DNA of 64,000 bases, from assembly GCA_029891345.1 (NCBI GenBank), contig CM056994.1, forward strand, positions 60,977,251 through 61,041,250, written 5' to 3'. The notes under the pieces are model-generated. The model did no database searches. It was not told the DNA's origin and saw nothing but the letters and a program-made list of their open reading frames with translations. The position numbers and the translations under genes are program-made. This stretch comes from Dryococelus australis (taxonomy: Eukaryota; Arthropoda; Insecta; Phasmatodea; Phasmatidae). Below, one piece after another: positions 36,433 through 48,612 of the stretch. Each line of letters opens with the position of its first letter. Position 1 is the first letter of the stretch.

Positions 36433-36900
36433 GAGGATGAAATGGCATACATAACCGCAAGGAAATGTAAGAGGGCGACAAGACATTTGGACCGTCCTGT
36501 GCATTCACCGTTCTTCGTAGTGACGCTTACGTCGTCCGGTAATTCAATGAGCGTTTGTTGCACGCCTTGAAGTGCCTGTAGATCGAGGGAGAATATGATC
36601 ATTTGTCCATACTGCGCGACGAAGCGCTCTGACGTCGCGATTTTCAGGCGTCAATGGTTGTATTACAGTTTTCTCAAACAAAGCCCTAGCTCTCAGTTTC
36701 AGATCCACAAGGCCCAAGCCTCCTGTGTCTGCTGGAAGAAGTAATTGTCCCCTACTCGCCCGCGGAATAAATACCCGCGCCACATGAATCACCCTACGTA
36801 CATGCCGTATTTGTGCCTCGGTTTTCTTTTGGCATAGGCTACTAGGACTCTACCGTATCAGCGAATATTATCCGGTATATGAGGTGCGCTATCTCTTGTA
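36433..36900 (-). pseudogene. LINE reverse-transcriptase C-terminal fragment
   Basis: The minus strand encodes FIPRASRGQLLLPADTGG followed by LGLVDLKLRARALFEK. The P...GGLGL.DL...A.AL pattern (GGLGL codons 36,709-36,723) is the region just after the polymerase domain in many non-LTR retrotransposons. Frameshifts upstream and the absence of the catalytic YxDD block show a dead fragment. The LINE clade cannot be told from this piece. Confidence 0.6.
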
Positions 36901-37380
36901 TTACAAAGTCATGGTAACAGTTTGTACGTGAGGCAATCTAATCTTTCGTTTGAGCAGTTGTCCTTGAGCAAGGAAATTTTTTCACTGTTGGTGAGGACGA
37001 AACTGGGTTTGTGTCAAGGGCATAACTTACACCCCGCAGAATCAGCAATGCGTGGGGTACCGGTGACTTTTTTTTGTGTGTTTATTTTTAAATGTGCATA
37101 GAGCACAGATCATGATCCACTAAGCTCACGTACAGCATTACCGGCGTCGTGCTATCATTTCTAACTTCCCTAATTATCTCCTGTTTACTGACGGCAGGAT
37201 TAACTGATGATATGAGATAACTGAACAATGACAAAGCGTTTGGTTGGTATGATTTGTGTGCATAGCCTTTCTAGGAACTGTTACTAATTAATAATGGGCT
37301 GGACACCAATAGATGGGGTAAGGATATGATTACAGATGGAATTGTTAGTAGGGCTGTATGCCATTCAACGTTACTTCCAA
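36901..37380. other. Spacer, no gene seen
   Basis: It is AT-rich, with a poly-T run at 37,067-37,075 and no motif. Confidence 0.45.
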
Positions 37381-37770
37381 CTTTTCTGAAGCCCTGCTTA
37401 AATTCTATTTCTGAGATATTCTTCCACCTCGTGCAAACAAAGCTTACCCAAGACTAGCAAAATACACCAAAGGGACAACGCACCGTATTCTTGCGCACTC
37501 AGTGTAATACAATTATCCAAAAGAACTTTTTCTTTCTAAGCATTACCAACACATGTTCTTATTCATATTAATTATAAATTTAATTCGATAAAATATATAT
37601 ATGTGTGTGATACAAGTAAACGTTCTATATAACGAAAATCATGTACTTAACACTAAAACAATTATAAAACGCTTGTAATACATAACATATTTAGGAAACA
37701 ACCAAACACGTCTTACATGGGGTTATACAGGTTTTTATTCAAAAAGTGTGGAGAGACCGCGAGTAGACTT
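37381..37770 (+). mobile_element. Type B repeat, diverged copy
   Basis: CTTTTCTGAAGCCCTGC, ACGCACCGTATTC.TGCGCAC, TTATAAAACGCTTGT and TACATGGGGT all align in order with 3,245-3,650. The middle has short TA/TG runs. Confidence 0.65.
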
Positions 37771-38053
37771 TATTTCACCACCGGGCCTCCGCTTATACGT
37801 GTGGTTACACCAAACACTGCGTTGCGCGTCAACGACGTATAGTGAATAGCGTCACGTATTTTTAAAGACTGCAGTTGTGGTTCGCATGCCAGGTTCGTGC
37901 ACAAGGGCGGGAACAGGGCGTGGCACTTGGGGCGAACATCGCGTGTCGCATTTTACCTCGGTGTGACAGGATAGGCTATATGGTGGTCCTCACCGCAGGG
38001 GAATGCCTCCGTACATCAACTGGCTTACGGCGGAGAGATCCCCGCCATCTTGG

Positions 38054-38290
38054 GGCCGCGCTGGTGTAGTGGTTAGACTACTTCGTTTCTCCCGCGGGTT
38101 CGCTCCAGGGATTTCGTAAGTGGGATTCGCTCCGGACGATGCCGCAGGTCGGTGGGTTTTTTTTTTTTTTTCGGGGATCTCCCGTTTATCCCGCCCTTGC
38201 ATTCTGGCGCTGCTACATTCTCACCTCGCTTCGTCCTCATCGGCTCTCAAGACCTCGATGTTAAAAAAAACCACCCAAAAATTTTCACTC
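38054..38290 (+). mobile_element. tRNA-headed SINE (GGCCGC type), plus strand
   Basis: It starts GGGGCCGCGCTGGTGTAG and keeps TCCGGACGATGCCGCAGG and CTCATCGGCTCTCAAGACC. The body has a run of 15 T at 38,157-38,171. The tail is AAAAAACCACCC then (TCAC)n at about 38,285-38,300. Confidence 0.85.
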
Positions 38291-38404
38291 ACTCACTCAC
38301 CCCGCCGCCATATTGGATTTACGAATATTTCTCCGTAACTTAATTTCAGATTCAGTATTTTAAAAAAAAGTTGGTCAAGATATAAGAACTTCTTAGTAGT
38401 TATT

Positions 38405-38836
38405 TAAAAGCTGTTCACGATAAAGTGAGCACTTTAGAAATGAACCGTAGAAAAAAGTCACTGCCCCTGCATGGATGTATTTTAATGGGTGGACTGAGTG
38501 ACACTCGCACAGTAAAATTGGTAACGATGAATGGAAAGTAGTTCTATATCTTAACGACAAATAAAAGTGTTGGGTAACCATTTGTGATAACTTAAAATTA
38601 TTTCTTTCACTTTCCGTTTTTTTTTTTTAATTCATCGAAGTGTAAAAATGAACAGATTTGTAAAGCATTTACTCTCTTAATAATTTTACAGTTTCATTGG
38701 ACTGACGCATGACTAAAGTGATGAGGCCCATGGCAATCTAAATTTTACATAAAGCGGAGGAATAAACAACGTGTATACAAGTAAATCTTAGGCAGGGCCT
38801 TTAAAAAAATGCTCATTTTATCGTGAACAGCTTATA
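38405..38836 (-). mobile_element. MITE type A, reverse
   Basis: It has termini AGCTGTTCACGATAAAGTGAGC and CATTTTATCGTGAACAGCT, a full-length interior and no open frame. Confidence 0.87.
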
Positions 38837-39869
38837 GAAATCCAACTAAGTTACTTTTTCTCACATTACTCGTTTCACATCTATAACCACAATAAAAGGT
38901 TCCCTCGTTTAATATAATTTGTCATACGTGGGACAAATTTAGATATAAATTAAATTTAAAAAACTCTGTCTAGTAGTTTATCATGCCATATCAAGCTTTG
39001 ATTTTTAATGTCAGGCCATAAAGTTTATTACAAACATTTGTAAAAAAAAATCTATGATGTGTGCGATTTCTTTGCCTTAATGGTATGTCACTTCCTCTCT
39101 GACCTTATTCTCTGCCTGCTTGTAACTGCTCATGGCGCTACAAGTAACTGTCATGGGAGCGCGGTATGGTTGCCTATAATGCCAACTCTACGTCTCGTTT
39201 CTCCAGAATCACGCCTGACTGTTAATTAATTTGTCTTTAAATTAAATCTTTTGCTACTATTGCGGTTCTTTTTACGCCAAAAATCGTAATATTACTTCAG
39301 CATTCCTCTTCGACGACAAACGTAAAAAAAAAAATAAAAAAATAAATAAATAAATAATCAGTATATATTTTATAAGAAATCCAAGTAATATCTCGAATTG
39401 TGTAAGGAAAAAAAGTGCAAATTCTGGCAAAAGTGTTATTAATAAAAATTAATACATTAAATACAAAGCCTGAACCTACATGATTAATTTTTAAAGGCAA
39501 ACAGAAAAGCGATCACAGAGAAAACTCTCAAATTTCTTATAACCCTTGTTATATCATTCTAACTTGCAATGAATGATAATATAAATATAATATGATAAAA
39601 AAATAAAAGTTAGTTAAATTCTAGTGAGAAATGATAAGTGATATTAGCTCCTTAGATTATCACTTGGCATCATTTTTTCCCAATTGAATTAAAATTACAA
39701 ATATAAACAGTTTTATTATTATTATTATTATTATTATTATGAATTTACAGAAGTGTCCAACTAGATATATTTCTCGATGCACCTACCCTTTCGTTTGGTG
39801 ATCTCAAATATTTACACTCTCTCACGCTCATAGAACACATGCATACAACTGTGATCTAATCCGACCTTT
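38837..39869. other. AT-rich stretch, no gene seen
   Basis: It contains an A-rich run (39,328-39,357) and a (TTA)n run at 39,711-39,740. No recognised element. Confidence 0.5.
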
Positions 39870-40455
39870 TTTTTTTATCATAATCCGCGATTGCATCACT
39901 ATTGGTTTGAGATATAGTCGTGTCTGCTCTACATAATTGCTCTAATGGATATAATTATTGTGTGCATTATAACTGCTTATTACAGTTGCTACGTTACACA
40001 GTATGAACTGAAGTTATTGCCACACAACAAGACACGCGATGAGCCGCATCCATGCAGCACGCCAAACCTTCTTGGATTATCCTTGAAAATTACAACTCTC
40101 ATATCGGAATTCGGAATACGAAGTTAAAATCTTTAGTGCAGTTAGTATATAACGTACAGCATTATTTTTTTTTTAAATTCCCAGTTTAAGTATTATTTCT
40201 GTTTTGTACACGGCAGGCATTTTTAGACAGTTTTTTTTTTAATGCTAGACTATATTTACCATATTCGTAGTAACACATGTATTAGAAATTAGAATTAAAA
40301 TGTAATTACAATTCGTTAGTAACTACTTGTGGTAGGCGATGGGCAGCTGCTATATTTTGCCACAGCGGGGTTGGAAAATCACGCTAGTGACTTCCCCCCC
40401 CCCTTTTTTTTTTTCCACGAACCCCTCAGACCGGTCGCACGCTGAGCTTGGGTAA
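39870..40455 (+). repeat. Dispersed repeat, type E
   Basis: It aligns in order with 56,070-56,620: GAGATAT.GTCGT.TCTGCTCTAC, ACACAGTATGAACTGAAGTT, CAACAAGACACGCGATG, TTACAACTCTCATATCGG, TTTTGCCACAGCGGGGTTGG and GTCGCACGC. Both copies end GGTAAATACTG directly against a piece of a type A MITE. No long frame is shared by the copies, so it is of unknown class. Confidence 0.65.
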
Positions 40456-40465
40456 ATACTGGTAT

Positions 40466-40793
40466 AGGATTGTCATGGGCCTCATCACTTTGTTCATGCG
40501 TCGGTCAAGTGAAACTGTGAAATTATTAAAAAAGTAAATATTTTACAAATCTGCTCCTTTTTACATTTTAATGCATTAAAAAATAGAACGCGAAAGAAAT
40601 AATTTAAGTCATCACAAATGGTTACCTAACAGTTTTCATTCGACTTTAATATATGAAACTATTTTTCCCTCCATCGTTACCAACTTTACTATGCACATGT
40701 CACTCATTGCTCCCGTTAAAATACATGCATATAGGGACAGTGACTTTTTATAAGGTTGATCTCAAAAGTGCTCACTTTATCGTGAACATCCTT
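40466..40793 (+). mobile_element. MITE type A, left-truncated
   Basis: It begins inside the element at GTCATGGGCCTCATCACTTT and runs to a right terminus CACTTTATCGTGAACATCC. Confidence 0.83.
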
Positions 40794-40968
40794 CAATACC
40801 GGTCAACCACACACCTTAATTGTACGTGTTATTCACAAGCTCTCCCAGTGAGGTAACCTGTAACTACAGCCTTTAAAAACAAAGAAAGCTATTGCAGTAC
40901 AAAGAAGAAACATAAGATAGCTACATGTAATAAAATTGGGAACATTTATGTGCAGTATAAAAAATACT

Positions 40969-41034
40969 GTCCTAGCCAGGATTCGAACATGGAGCCTCTG
41001 CAATTATTTCGGGCAACGCTCTGGTTATTTTTAT
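40969..41034 (-). repeat. tRNA-like 3' portion, minus strand
   Basis: The minus strand reads CAGAGCGTTGCCCGAAATAA, then a T-arm-like CCATG TTCGAAT CCTGG and the acceptor-like CTAGGAC. GCGTTGCCCGA matches the unit at 32,530-32,613, so it belongs to the same tRNA-related family, with the 5' end missing. Confidence 0.6.
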
Positions 41035-43007
41035 TTTTTTCATAATAAATACATTTATTGTCACAAACAATATAGAGAGGTATTTACTCTTAACCTACTA
41101 TTCAGTGCACATTCAAACACATAATAGAAACTATAACAAATTACTCAATAAATATCTACACAATTCTTACATGGGGGCACAAAACGATACGAACATTTGG
41201 TGAACTGGTTAGGGCGACTGAAAAGTATCCATTCAGAATGGTTACCGTTCCAGAAATTTTGCATCCATATTTGCGCAGAAAAATCCTGAATGGTACCTTT
41301 CCGATTTTATTAGCAAAGCACTGAGTTACTGAATCCGTAAAAGTATCCATTGTAGGAATGGTTACCATTCCGGATTTTTGTACCAACATTCACATCCCAA
41401 ATATCCTGAAAAGTGCCCACAGTCGGAATGTTTACAATTCCGGTATGTGTACAAAACACACACATTATTTCTCAAGGAAAATAGGCTACACACGACAATC
41501 ATGTATGGGGAAACTCCTAGCTTCGCTGATGCGCGACGCCTCGCGTCACCAACTAAAAAAAAAAAAAATTGCCGGCGCGCCTTGAATCACTGATTTGGGG
41601 ATTTACTCTCTTGCTGGCGCTGGGACTCTGGCTCGGTTCGTAATGTTTGACTATGCTTGTACAGTATTTTTAAGTGCGAGGGGGCTACGCTTGAAAATCA
41701 TTTGTGGGCAAACTCCAAGCTTCGCTGACGACTTAAAAAAAAAACACGTATCTTAACGTCAGTATGCGTGCGAACATATTTTCGGCTCGTTGCCGGGGAT
41801 TACAAGGAAACTTTGAAAAAGGGATAAAATTATTTTTAAAAATGAATGTTTCTCGCAAAATTTACTGATAGTTTTAACCTGAATTTTCTTCATTTTTGCC
41901 ACATTCGTTAATGTTTGGAATGCAGTCGCCCGTTCAAAACTCTATTTTAGTACAGCGTTAGGCAATTAATTTAAACTTGTAGTCAAATATCAAGTTTACT
42001 TTCACGATTAACCACTTTTATTTTATACGTATGTCGATACGCTTTATTTAAATATTTCCTTGCAAATACATACCACTCAATTCTAAAAAAAAATTAAAGT
42101 ATTTTTTGGGCACGTTTGACGAACATTCTATTTCCTTATGTACATTACGTGGTAATGTTATTTTGGTATCCCAGTTTTTTGAAATTTGTTCTATTAACAA
42201 AGTATAAGATTAAGCCTCTATGGATTAAATAAATATGATATGGGTTTTATTATTCAGGAAATATTTTTAAAATGGGCCTATGCAACGGTCATAAACAGGA
42301 GCATACAGCCTCAAAATTATGAAGCAATTTCCAAAGCTAACATTATTAGTATTTATATCTGATAAAGGACGTTTTCGTATTTTAATTACAAAGTGCAAAA
42401 ATATATATCTGTCACACAGTGTAAATCACATAAGTTTTTATGAAACGTAAAGGCAATTTCTTGTTGCCCGTACAAGCACCGCCTTTAAAATATACATCAC
42501 CGTGTGTTACGGATTAGGTCAGTGCAATTACGGTAAAAAAACGACACATTTACTTAACGCTTAAGAGTGATCTTTACGCACAAAACATGTACTTTCGACA
42601 CAAATTGCCCAGTGTTTTATGGCTCTTAACTACGTTTAGACATGCCTCACGCTTTGTTTTTTCACTTAAACTATTCGCAAGTATCTTATCATGAGTACAT
42701 TCGTTGCAATTTTGTATGGTGGAACTGTGCAACACTTGGCGGTGTTCAGTAGTGCAGAAATAACATTAAAATCCTCCGAAACAACAAAATATGATACAGA
42801 TTTTAAATGCTCGCGTAATTCGCTAGGGCATCTGCATGTAAACAACAAAGAGCAACATGTACACTGACGTCACACGCACATCAACATGGCGGCATCCGTT
42901 TTTCCCGCGCAACATCTTAGTCTTATTTTAAAATGCATTATTCTCGAGTTATACACACACAAATATAAAGACAGGTACACAGCACGAGTCTTGATATTTA
43001 TCTTACT
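41035..43007. other. AT-rich stretch with degenerate spaced repeats
   Basis: At 41,215-41,445 the motif AAAAGTATCCATT..GGAATGGTTACCATTCC appears three times in degenerate form. At 41,500-41,740 an AACTCC-AGCTTCGCTGA segment occurs twice. Beyond that no gene or element is recognised. Confidence 0.45.
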
Positions 43008-43380
43008 AAAGTCTGTTCACGATAAAGAGAGCACTTTTTAAATCAACCTTAGGGAAAAGTCACTGCCCATGCCTGCATATATTTTAACAGGCGCCCTGAG
43101 TGACATGCGGACAATAAAGTTGGTAACGATGGATGGGAAAGTAGATCCGTATCTTAACGTCGAATAAAAAGTGTTAGGTAACCATTTCTGATAATTTAAA
43201 TTATTTCTTTCGCTTTACTTTTCTTATAATTTCACAGTTTCACTTGGCCGACGCATGAATGAAGTGTTGAGGCTCATGACAATGTTAATCTTACATAAGG
43301 CGGAATAATACACAACGTGCATAAAAGTAAATCTTAAGTACGGCTTTCAAAAGTGCTCATTTTACCGTGAATAGTCTATA
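43008..43380 (-). mobile_element. MITE type A, reverse, internal deletion
   Basis: The termini are GTCTGTTCACGATAAAGAGAGC and CATTTTACCGTGAATAG. About 60 bp is missing between the ATTATTTCTTTCGCTTT and TTATAATTTCACAG parts relative to 38,405-38,836. Confidence 0.85.
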
Positions 43381-43741
43381 TCACGCGGTAGGCAGGAAAA
43401 ATAGTATGAAAAATCCTTCAAATACCTTATATGCAGGGATCTACAAAATTCGCGTTAATTTCTGGCAGCACATTAAAATTTTTTCATCCTATACATATCC
43501 GGGTCGGTGTAGTTTGTTTGTTGGCTTCAGCAGCAGTGAGGATACAATTTCCATTTTGACTTGGTTGGACGAGATAGGGTCTACATCTCGTAAGAGGTTT
43601 CCTACTGGCCGAAAACTGTCCTAGGCGTGACCGGACAAACTGCAGTTCCATGACAAACGCAATACAAAAACACAAGTGTTTGAAGTCTAGTCTGTGTTGA
43701 AATAATAACGCGAATTTTGCACGTATCTACACTTATTTGAT

Positions 43742-44010
43742 ATGACCGAAATAAAGATACCTGTTCTGCGGTAAATACGCTGCAGATTTCGGTCAGATCT
43801 AATAGCTATATTATAGGTTCCAGTACGTAATATATCAGCAATACTATGGCGTAATTAAAATCAATGTATTCCAATATTCATTTTTAAGTGCTCACGTCTC
43901 GTTTTTACCAGATTTAGCGTAGATAAAAGATAAATTCGCCACACTGATTTAACGGAAGCCAGGTGATACTCAATACTGACAAATCATTTATTGTATGTGT
44001 AAATGTTTGT
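43742..44010 (-). mobile_element. tRNA-headed SINE (type H), head missing
   Basis: It aligns with 48,068-48,310 and 59,355-59,605: GCTGCAGATTTCGGTCAGAT, ACGTAATA..TCA, GGCGTAATTAAAAT, TTTTTACCAGATTTAGCG, GATAAATTCGCC and ATACTGACAAAT. It stops where a degenerate type A MITE starts, so the tRNA-like end is lost. Confidence 0.7.
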
Positions 44011-44230
44011 AAAGGCGGCTTACTTTTTAATTGAGCACTTTTGAAATTCCTGCTTATGATTTTCTTTCCATTTCATTTGTATGCTTTAGCTATATGTAAA
44101 ACTAACATTCCCGTGGATCGTCTTATACATATCTTATTCGTGCATCATCCAAATGGAATCCATGGAAATTTTAGGATTTATATGTATTAACATTATGCAA
44201 ATCCGTGCTTTTATTCCGTCATGTTAAAAT
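44011..44230 (+). mobile_element. Degenerate left part of a type A MITE
   Basis: TTGAGCACTTTTGAAATTCC, ATGTAAAACTAACATTCCCG and GTGCATCATCCAAATGGAA follow the type A order but are strongly mutated. No right terminus is found. Confidence 0.55.
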
Positions 44231-47200
44231 ATGACTGAGCTAAGTCACCGACTAATTTCTTCTTAGCAAAGACACCATTTAAATATTACCAGATCATTTG
44301 GGAACGCCGTATTGCATTAGAACTCAACTGATCCCTACTAGCTTTTAAACCACGAATCCCCTGGCATAAATCTCAAGCTGAGCTATTTTTGAAAAGAGAC
44401 GTTAAATTATACTAAATATATAAATGTCTGTGAGACGTCTCTTGTTTGTATGTAGGACAGAGCAGTTTATGCTTGCTGTACGTTCCGGTTACTAAACCTA
44501 TACTTTATTTGCTGATATTCAATGCGCATAACAGTGCACGTGTCAGGAAATACCCCTTTGCAACATTCCACATACGTAATCTCAACACTTCGAAATATAA
44601 TGACATGTGGGGACAAGGACAGAACAACACCATCCTAAACCAATCTGCATATTGTTGGGTTTTATAAAAATGTGTTGTAGTTATTTTATAGTTATATATT
44701 AAACGCACAAGTTGGGGTTAGGTGTAACTCAAAGGTGAACACTAATTATCTCTTTATCGTCCCTATATTGAAATCACATGAAATACATCTCGTTTACAAA
44801 CCTTCTACATCTCGATTACAAATCTTTAATCAGTCTTGAAATCGGAGGAGCTCTCATTAAGTGTACTTGGTTATATTATGTTAATGATTAATATTATATA
44901 TTATTATTCGATTACTTAATTACATTAAAACCTCTCTGAATAGTTTCTAAGAAACGTCGTCAACATGTCCATGATGCAGTAGACTGATGACTAGACGTAT
45001 GTCGGCGGACGGCACGCCCCCATCTCTGGACGTCTTCCTGGTGCAGTGTCTCGACGACAAAGATCTCGTTCACCGTGTTTCCAGCCATAATATCTGGCCC
45101 GTGTTTAGTAATAACCGGCCCTGCCTGGAGGGGGTTTGTTTTTAAGTGCTCAAGGCTTCGTTCCACTTCCTCGCAGTATGTTTGTGCTCACGCAATCAAG
45201 TTGGCATACCTGTTGCTAACATAACAATATGATACTCACACAGTAGTTTGTTGTGCGTGTAGTAGAGTGCTTAGCCTTACTGCGAAGTATCCTTACCATG
45301 CCCAAGACGGTCATGTCCATACTCATAACACATAACAAAATATCTAGTGAGGTGTTTAGAAGAACACTTGCTAAACAAGTTTCAGTTGTGTGTGACGATA
45401 TCTGTGTCACCTGGGTGATAACGTCTGTCTGGTCCACCACAGGCAGGGACGCTGATGGACTCGCCGTACAATGGACAAACGTTCTGTATTACAGCTATTA
45501 TACACACCATTTGTGTGCCAGCTGAAAACAATTTTCACCTAGAGTACTTAAAAACTGACTAATTTTCGTAATGGAATGGAGGATAGGGTGTAACTACTAT
45601 ACACGAATGAAGTCATCAAATGCAATTTTGAACTTAAGTATTTATAATGCTTTCCTTATTTTAAAATCTTAATTCCAGTGTAACTGAGAGGAAATAATTC
45701 TGTAAAAACCCTAGATGGCAATTCAGAAACAGCTAGGTGACAAACAAACCTAATCCCATTGGATAGTGGTCGTGCCTATCCGTTACGCGTCCCTTTGATT
45801 ACTGGTATGGGAAAGCTTGCCAAAGTCTTAGAGAACAATGTCTCCAAAAATCAATTACTGTTTATGTAAAAATACGTTAACCTGTGCATTCAAGTCGTTA
45901 CACTCAGGGAGAACTTAAAACTCACTCTCGGGTCTTCGTAGTAAAATTAAGCTGGGAACATACTAAGTTTTCTAAATGGCGTCGCTGGAAAAACTTCCAG
46001 AACGAATGGAAGCCATATCATATACTCATAGCCTCATGTAGCATAAATGAAGGTTTCTTATCTGCTGATGAATGTTGCTCTCGCAGAAACAAACTCTTTT
46101 ATTCTCCGGAACAGGACGAGCAGGAGCCAGGGCAGGGCAGGGTGTTTAATTTCGTGAAGACCAAATATTCTACACGTAGCCGTCGTCGTGATACTCTCTA
46201 CCTCCTAACGTTAACCACGCGAAATATGCAAATCAGGAACACAACTTAATCGCTGGTAACAAATATTCAATTAAAACGACGTTCAGGGTGAGGTATCGGG
46301 CACCCTAACTTCTAATAAAGCCCTGCGCTTAGCCCACTCCTGGCTACCCCCCTATGCTACGTCTAGTCTGTTCGGAAGCTAATGGCGGAGAGAGCGATAA
46401 AGCTCAACTGACTGGCACTTACTGGCAGGGCTTACCGTACCAGCCAATCACAGGGCAGAGTTTAAACTTGCGGACCAATCAAAACAAAAACACGTTCAAA
46501 CCATGGAGGTAGTAGGAAAAAGGTGCATGTTTTACATTGCTTACTATGTAACTTTTGCCACCCATAATATGGCGGCTGACGTAAACAATCGGTCTGAGAA
46601 TGCGCAGTTGAAAGAAGCAGACAAGGCATCGGCTTCACTTGATAATCGTGGAGAAGATAGGCTTCTGCCACTCCATCATCTATTACCTCCATGGTTCAAA
46701 CCCCCCTTACGAGCCACTTCCGATGACCTAACCCCAATAAAAACATAAAATAAGTGGCCTCGAAACTGAGATACACAATAAATCAAACCCTGAAACAACT
46801 ACAATCACGATACCGAAAAATAAACATAAAAATAAATTACAGATTAAAAATATAACAATAAAAGCTATCTAACCTACCACAATTAAACATGTATGATTGC
46901 CATCGGTATACCTAAATTTAAAAATCCTATCCTTGAAATAAAAAAAAAATTAAAATATAACTATAAACATACAAAAAATTTTAATATTCATACACATGAA
47001 ATGTCACGTAGAGTAAAAGGTGTCAACAAACATACGTTAAGTTGATATGCAGTTCGGCGTATAATTTACTGGTGCTACAATATAAAATAATTTTTCAAGT
47101 TTCAATTAATTTTTGCTAGCCCTAAAGCTAATTAAGTATTCCATACGTAGACATATGAAAGTTATGAAAAGTGGAAATGAACTTGTCCATTATTTGGAAA

Positions 47201-47759
47201 ATTCGTACAATGCCAGTGATTTTTTTAAATTTTGTTGTGAATGTAGAAGGGCACAATCATTAAGTTAGAATTTTATTAGTGTAGTTTAGATGGTAGAGAA
47301 AATACCTATACTATATGACAAACGCAAGGCGGGCTTTAGAAATGCAGTCGCAAATGAAAACATCTTTTTGGTTCATGTTTCCAGAAAACAAAAAAAACAT
47401 ATAGGTTAGGTGTGGAACAAGATTTATGTCAAAAATCAACAGTACTTTCTTTTACAACACCAGAAATAACACACAGATTGCATGATTTACTGGACAGCGT
47501 TTCCTTTAATTTAAATGAGACCATGTCGTGCCTGCTCGTCTGCTGATTTAATTGCAGCTTGTAGTTGTAGGTTTGTGGTGTGCGTGTGTTCTGTACCTGT
47601 GCACGTACTGTTATCTGTGCCTTATCAGTTGTAGCTCGGCCATATGGTTACTTTTTTTTTTTTTTTTTGGTACAATGCAGTCATCTGTGTTTTGTCACAG
47701 CGGCGTTTGAAAGCAGTGAGGGACTAAACCTAGGCCGACCGCGGTCGTATACAGGAAGG
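44231..47759. other. Long stretch without recognised gene or element
   Basis: Moderate open frames at 44,960-45,166 (minus), 45,253-45,525 (plus) and 46,503-46,748 (plus) have no motif I know. Around 46,495-46,702 the segment AACCATGGAGGTA recurs inverted (TACCTCCATGGTT, about 46,684-46,696), a possible small inverted-repeat element of about 205 bp. From 46,750 to 47,560 the sequence is plain AT-rich. Confidence 0.45.
45884..46249 (+). CDS. Unrecognised 121-residue open reading frame
   Basis: It opens with ATG and is rich in basic and serine residues, with a cluster of Arg near residues 105-110 and a Glu/Gln/Gly patch around 85-95. I recognise no domain, signal peptide or membrane segment. 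It is the longest ATG-started frame outside obvious repeats in the unique part. Chance occurrence is quite possible in 64 kb, and there is no sign of splice structure or a conserved neighbour. Confidence 0.15.
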   Translation: MHSSRYTQGELKTHSRVFVVKLSWEHTKFSKWRRWKNFQNEWKPYHILIASCSINEGFLSADECCSRRNKLFYSPEQDEQEPGQGRVFNFVKTKYSTRSRRRDTLYLLTLTTRNMQIRNTT

Positions 47760-47992
47760 GAGTTGGGCTTAACGTCTCGTTGACGTCATTAGAGACGGTG
47801 CAAGTTGCGAAGGGAACATGGATTGGGGAAGGAATGGGAAGGAATCCGCCATGGCCTTTGTTAAGAACCCATCCCCAGCATTCGTCTGGAGTGATTTCGA
47901 GAACTCATGGAAAACTGAAATCATCAGGATGACCGGGCCAGGCATCGAACCCGGGTCCTCCCAATTGTGAGTCCACCTCGCTCGGTTCGTAT
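47760..47992 (-). mobile_element. tRNA-headed SINE (CCGAGCGAGGTGG type)
   Basis: The minus strand begins CCGAGCGAGGTGGACTC, has a B-box-like GGGTTCGATGCC, then GGTCATCCTGATGATTTCAG, AATCACTCCAGACGAATGC, GATGGGTTC and CCTTCCC.ATTCCTTCCCCA. This is the pattern of a SINE I remember as common in orthopteroid insects. Compared with that memory, the A-box part of the head (roughly 20 nt after GAGGTGG) is missing. It is preceded on the plus strand by a run of 18 T (47,651-47,668). Confidence 0.7.
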
Positions 47993-48067
47993 ACAGAGCT
48001 ACCGACAGGGGTATATACGATCATTTCAGTAATCAACGTATAAAAACGCCCTTATACACTTTATATT

Positions 48068-48612
48068 AGATAATCAAAATAAAGGTACTTATTCTGTAGT
48101 AAATATGCTACAGATTTCAGTCATATTATGAAACCCAGTAATTAATACATTAATAATGCTGTGCCGTAATTAAAATTGGTGACGTCCAAATTAGTCTCCA
48201 AAGTATTTACTTTTGGTTTTTACCAGATTTCGCGAAGGGAAAAGATAAATTCACCTCATTAATGCAGGGGTAAACAAGGGATATTCGATACTGACAAATT
48301 ATCTATTGTAAGTGTAAAAGTTTGTATATATAATTTCATTAAAATACCGTTAACTACAGAAATGTGCGCGTGCACAAGATAAGCACAAACCTGAACCTAA
48401 AACGTTGAATAGCTGGATGATTCATTCGTGCCCGCCGCTCTCCGATACGACATGAGCGATAAGTGCTTCATGACTAAGACTGCCTAACATGAGCCTGTGA
48501 TCACGATGAAAAACTATATGAAAAACAATCCTGGTGCAGTTGGTAGGGTTCGAACACGCGACCTTTGTTGTGAAAGTAGGACAAGCTAACCACATGACAA
48601 AATAGTCACGCC
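48068..48612 (-). mobile_element. tRNA-headed SINE (type H), longest copy
   Basis: On the minus strand the 5' end (near 48,612) is tRNA-like: GTCATGTGGTTAGC resembles an A box, and CGTGTTCGAACCCTACC gives a B box and T arm. The body runs to about 48,068 and matches two other copies. Between 48,310 and 48,480 lies sequence shared only loosely with 59,605-59,690. It is non-coding, and pol III transcription and LINE-driven movement are expected for this class. Confidence 0.72.
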
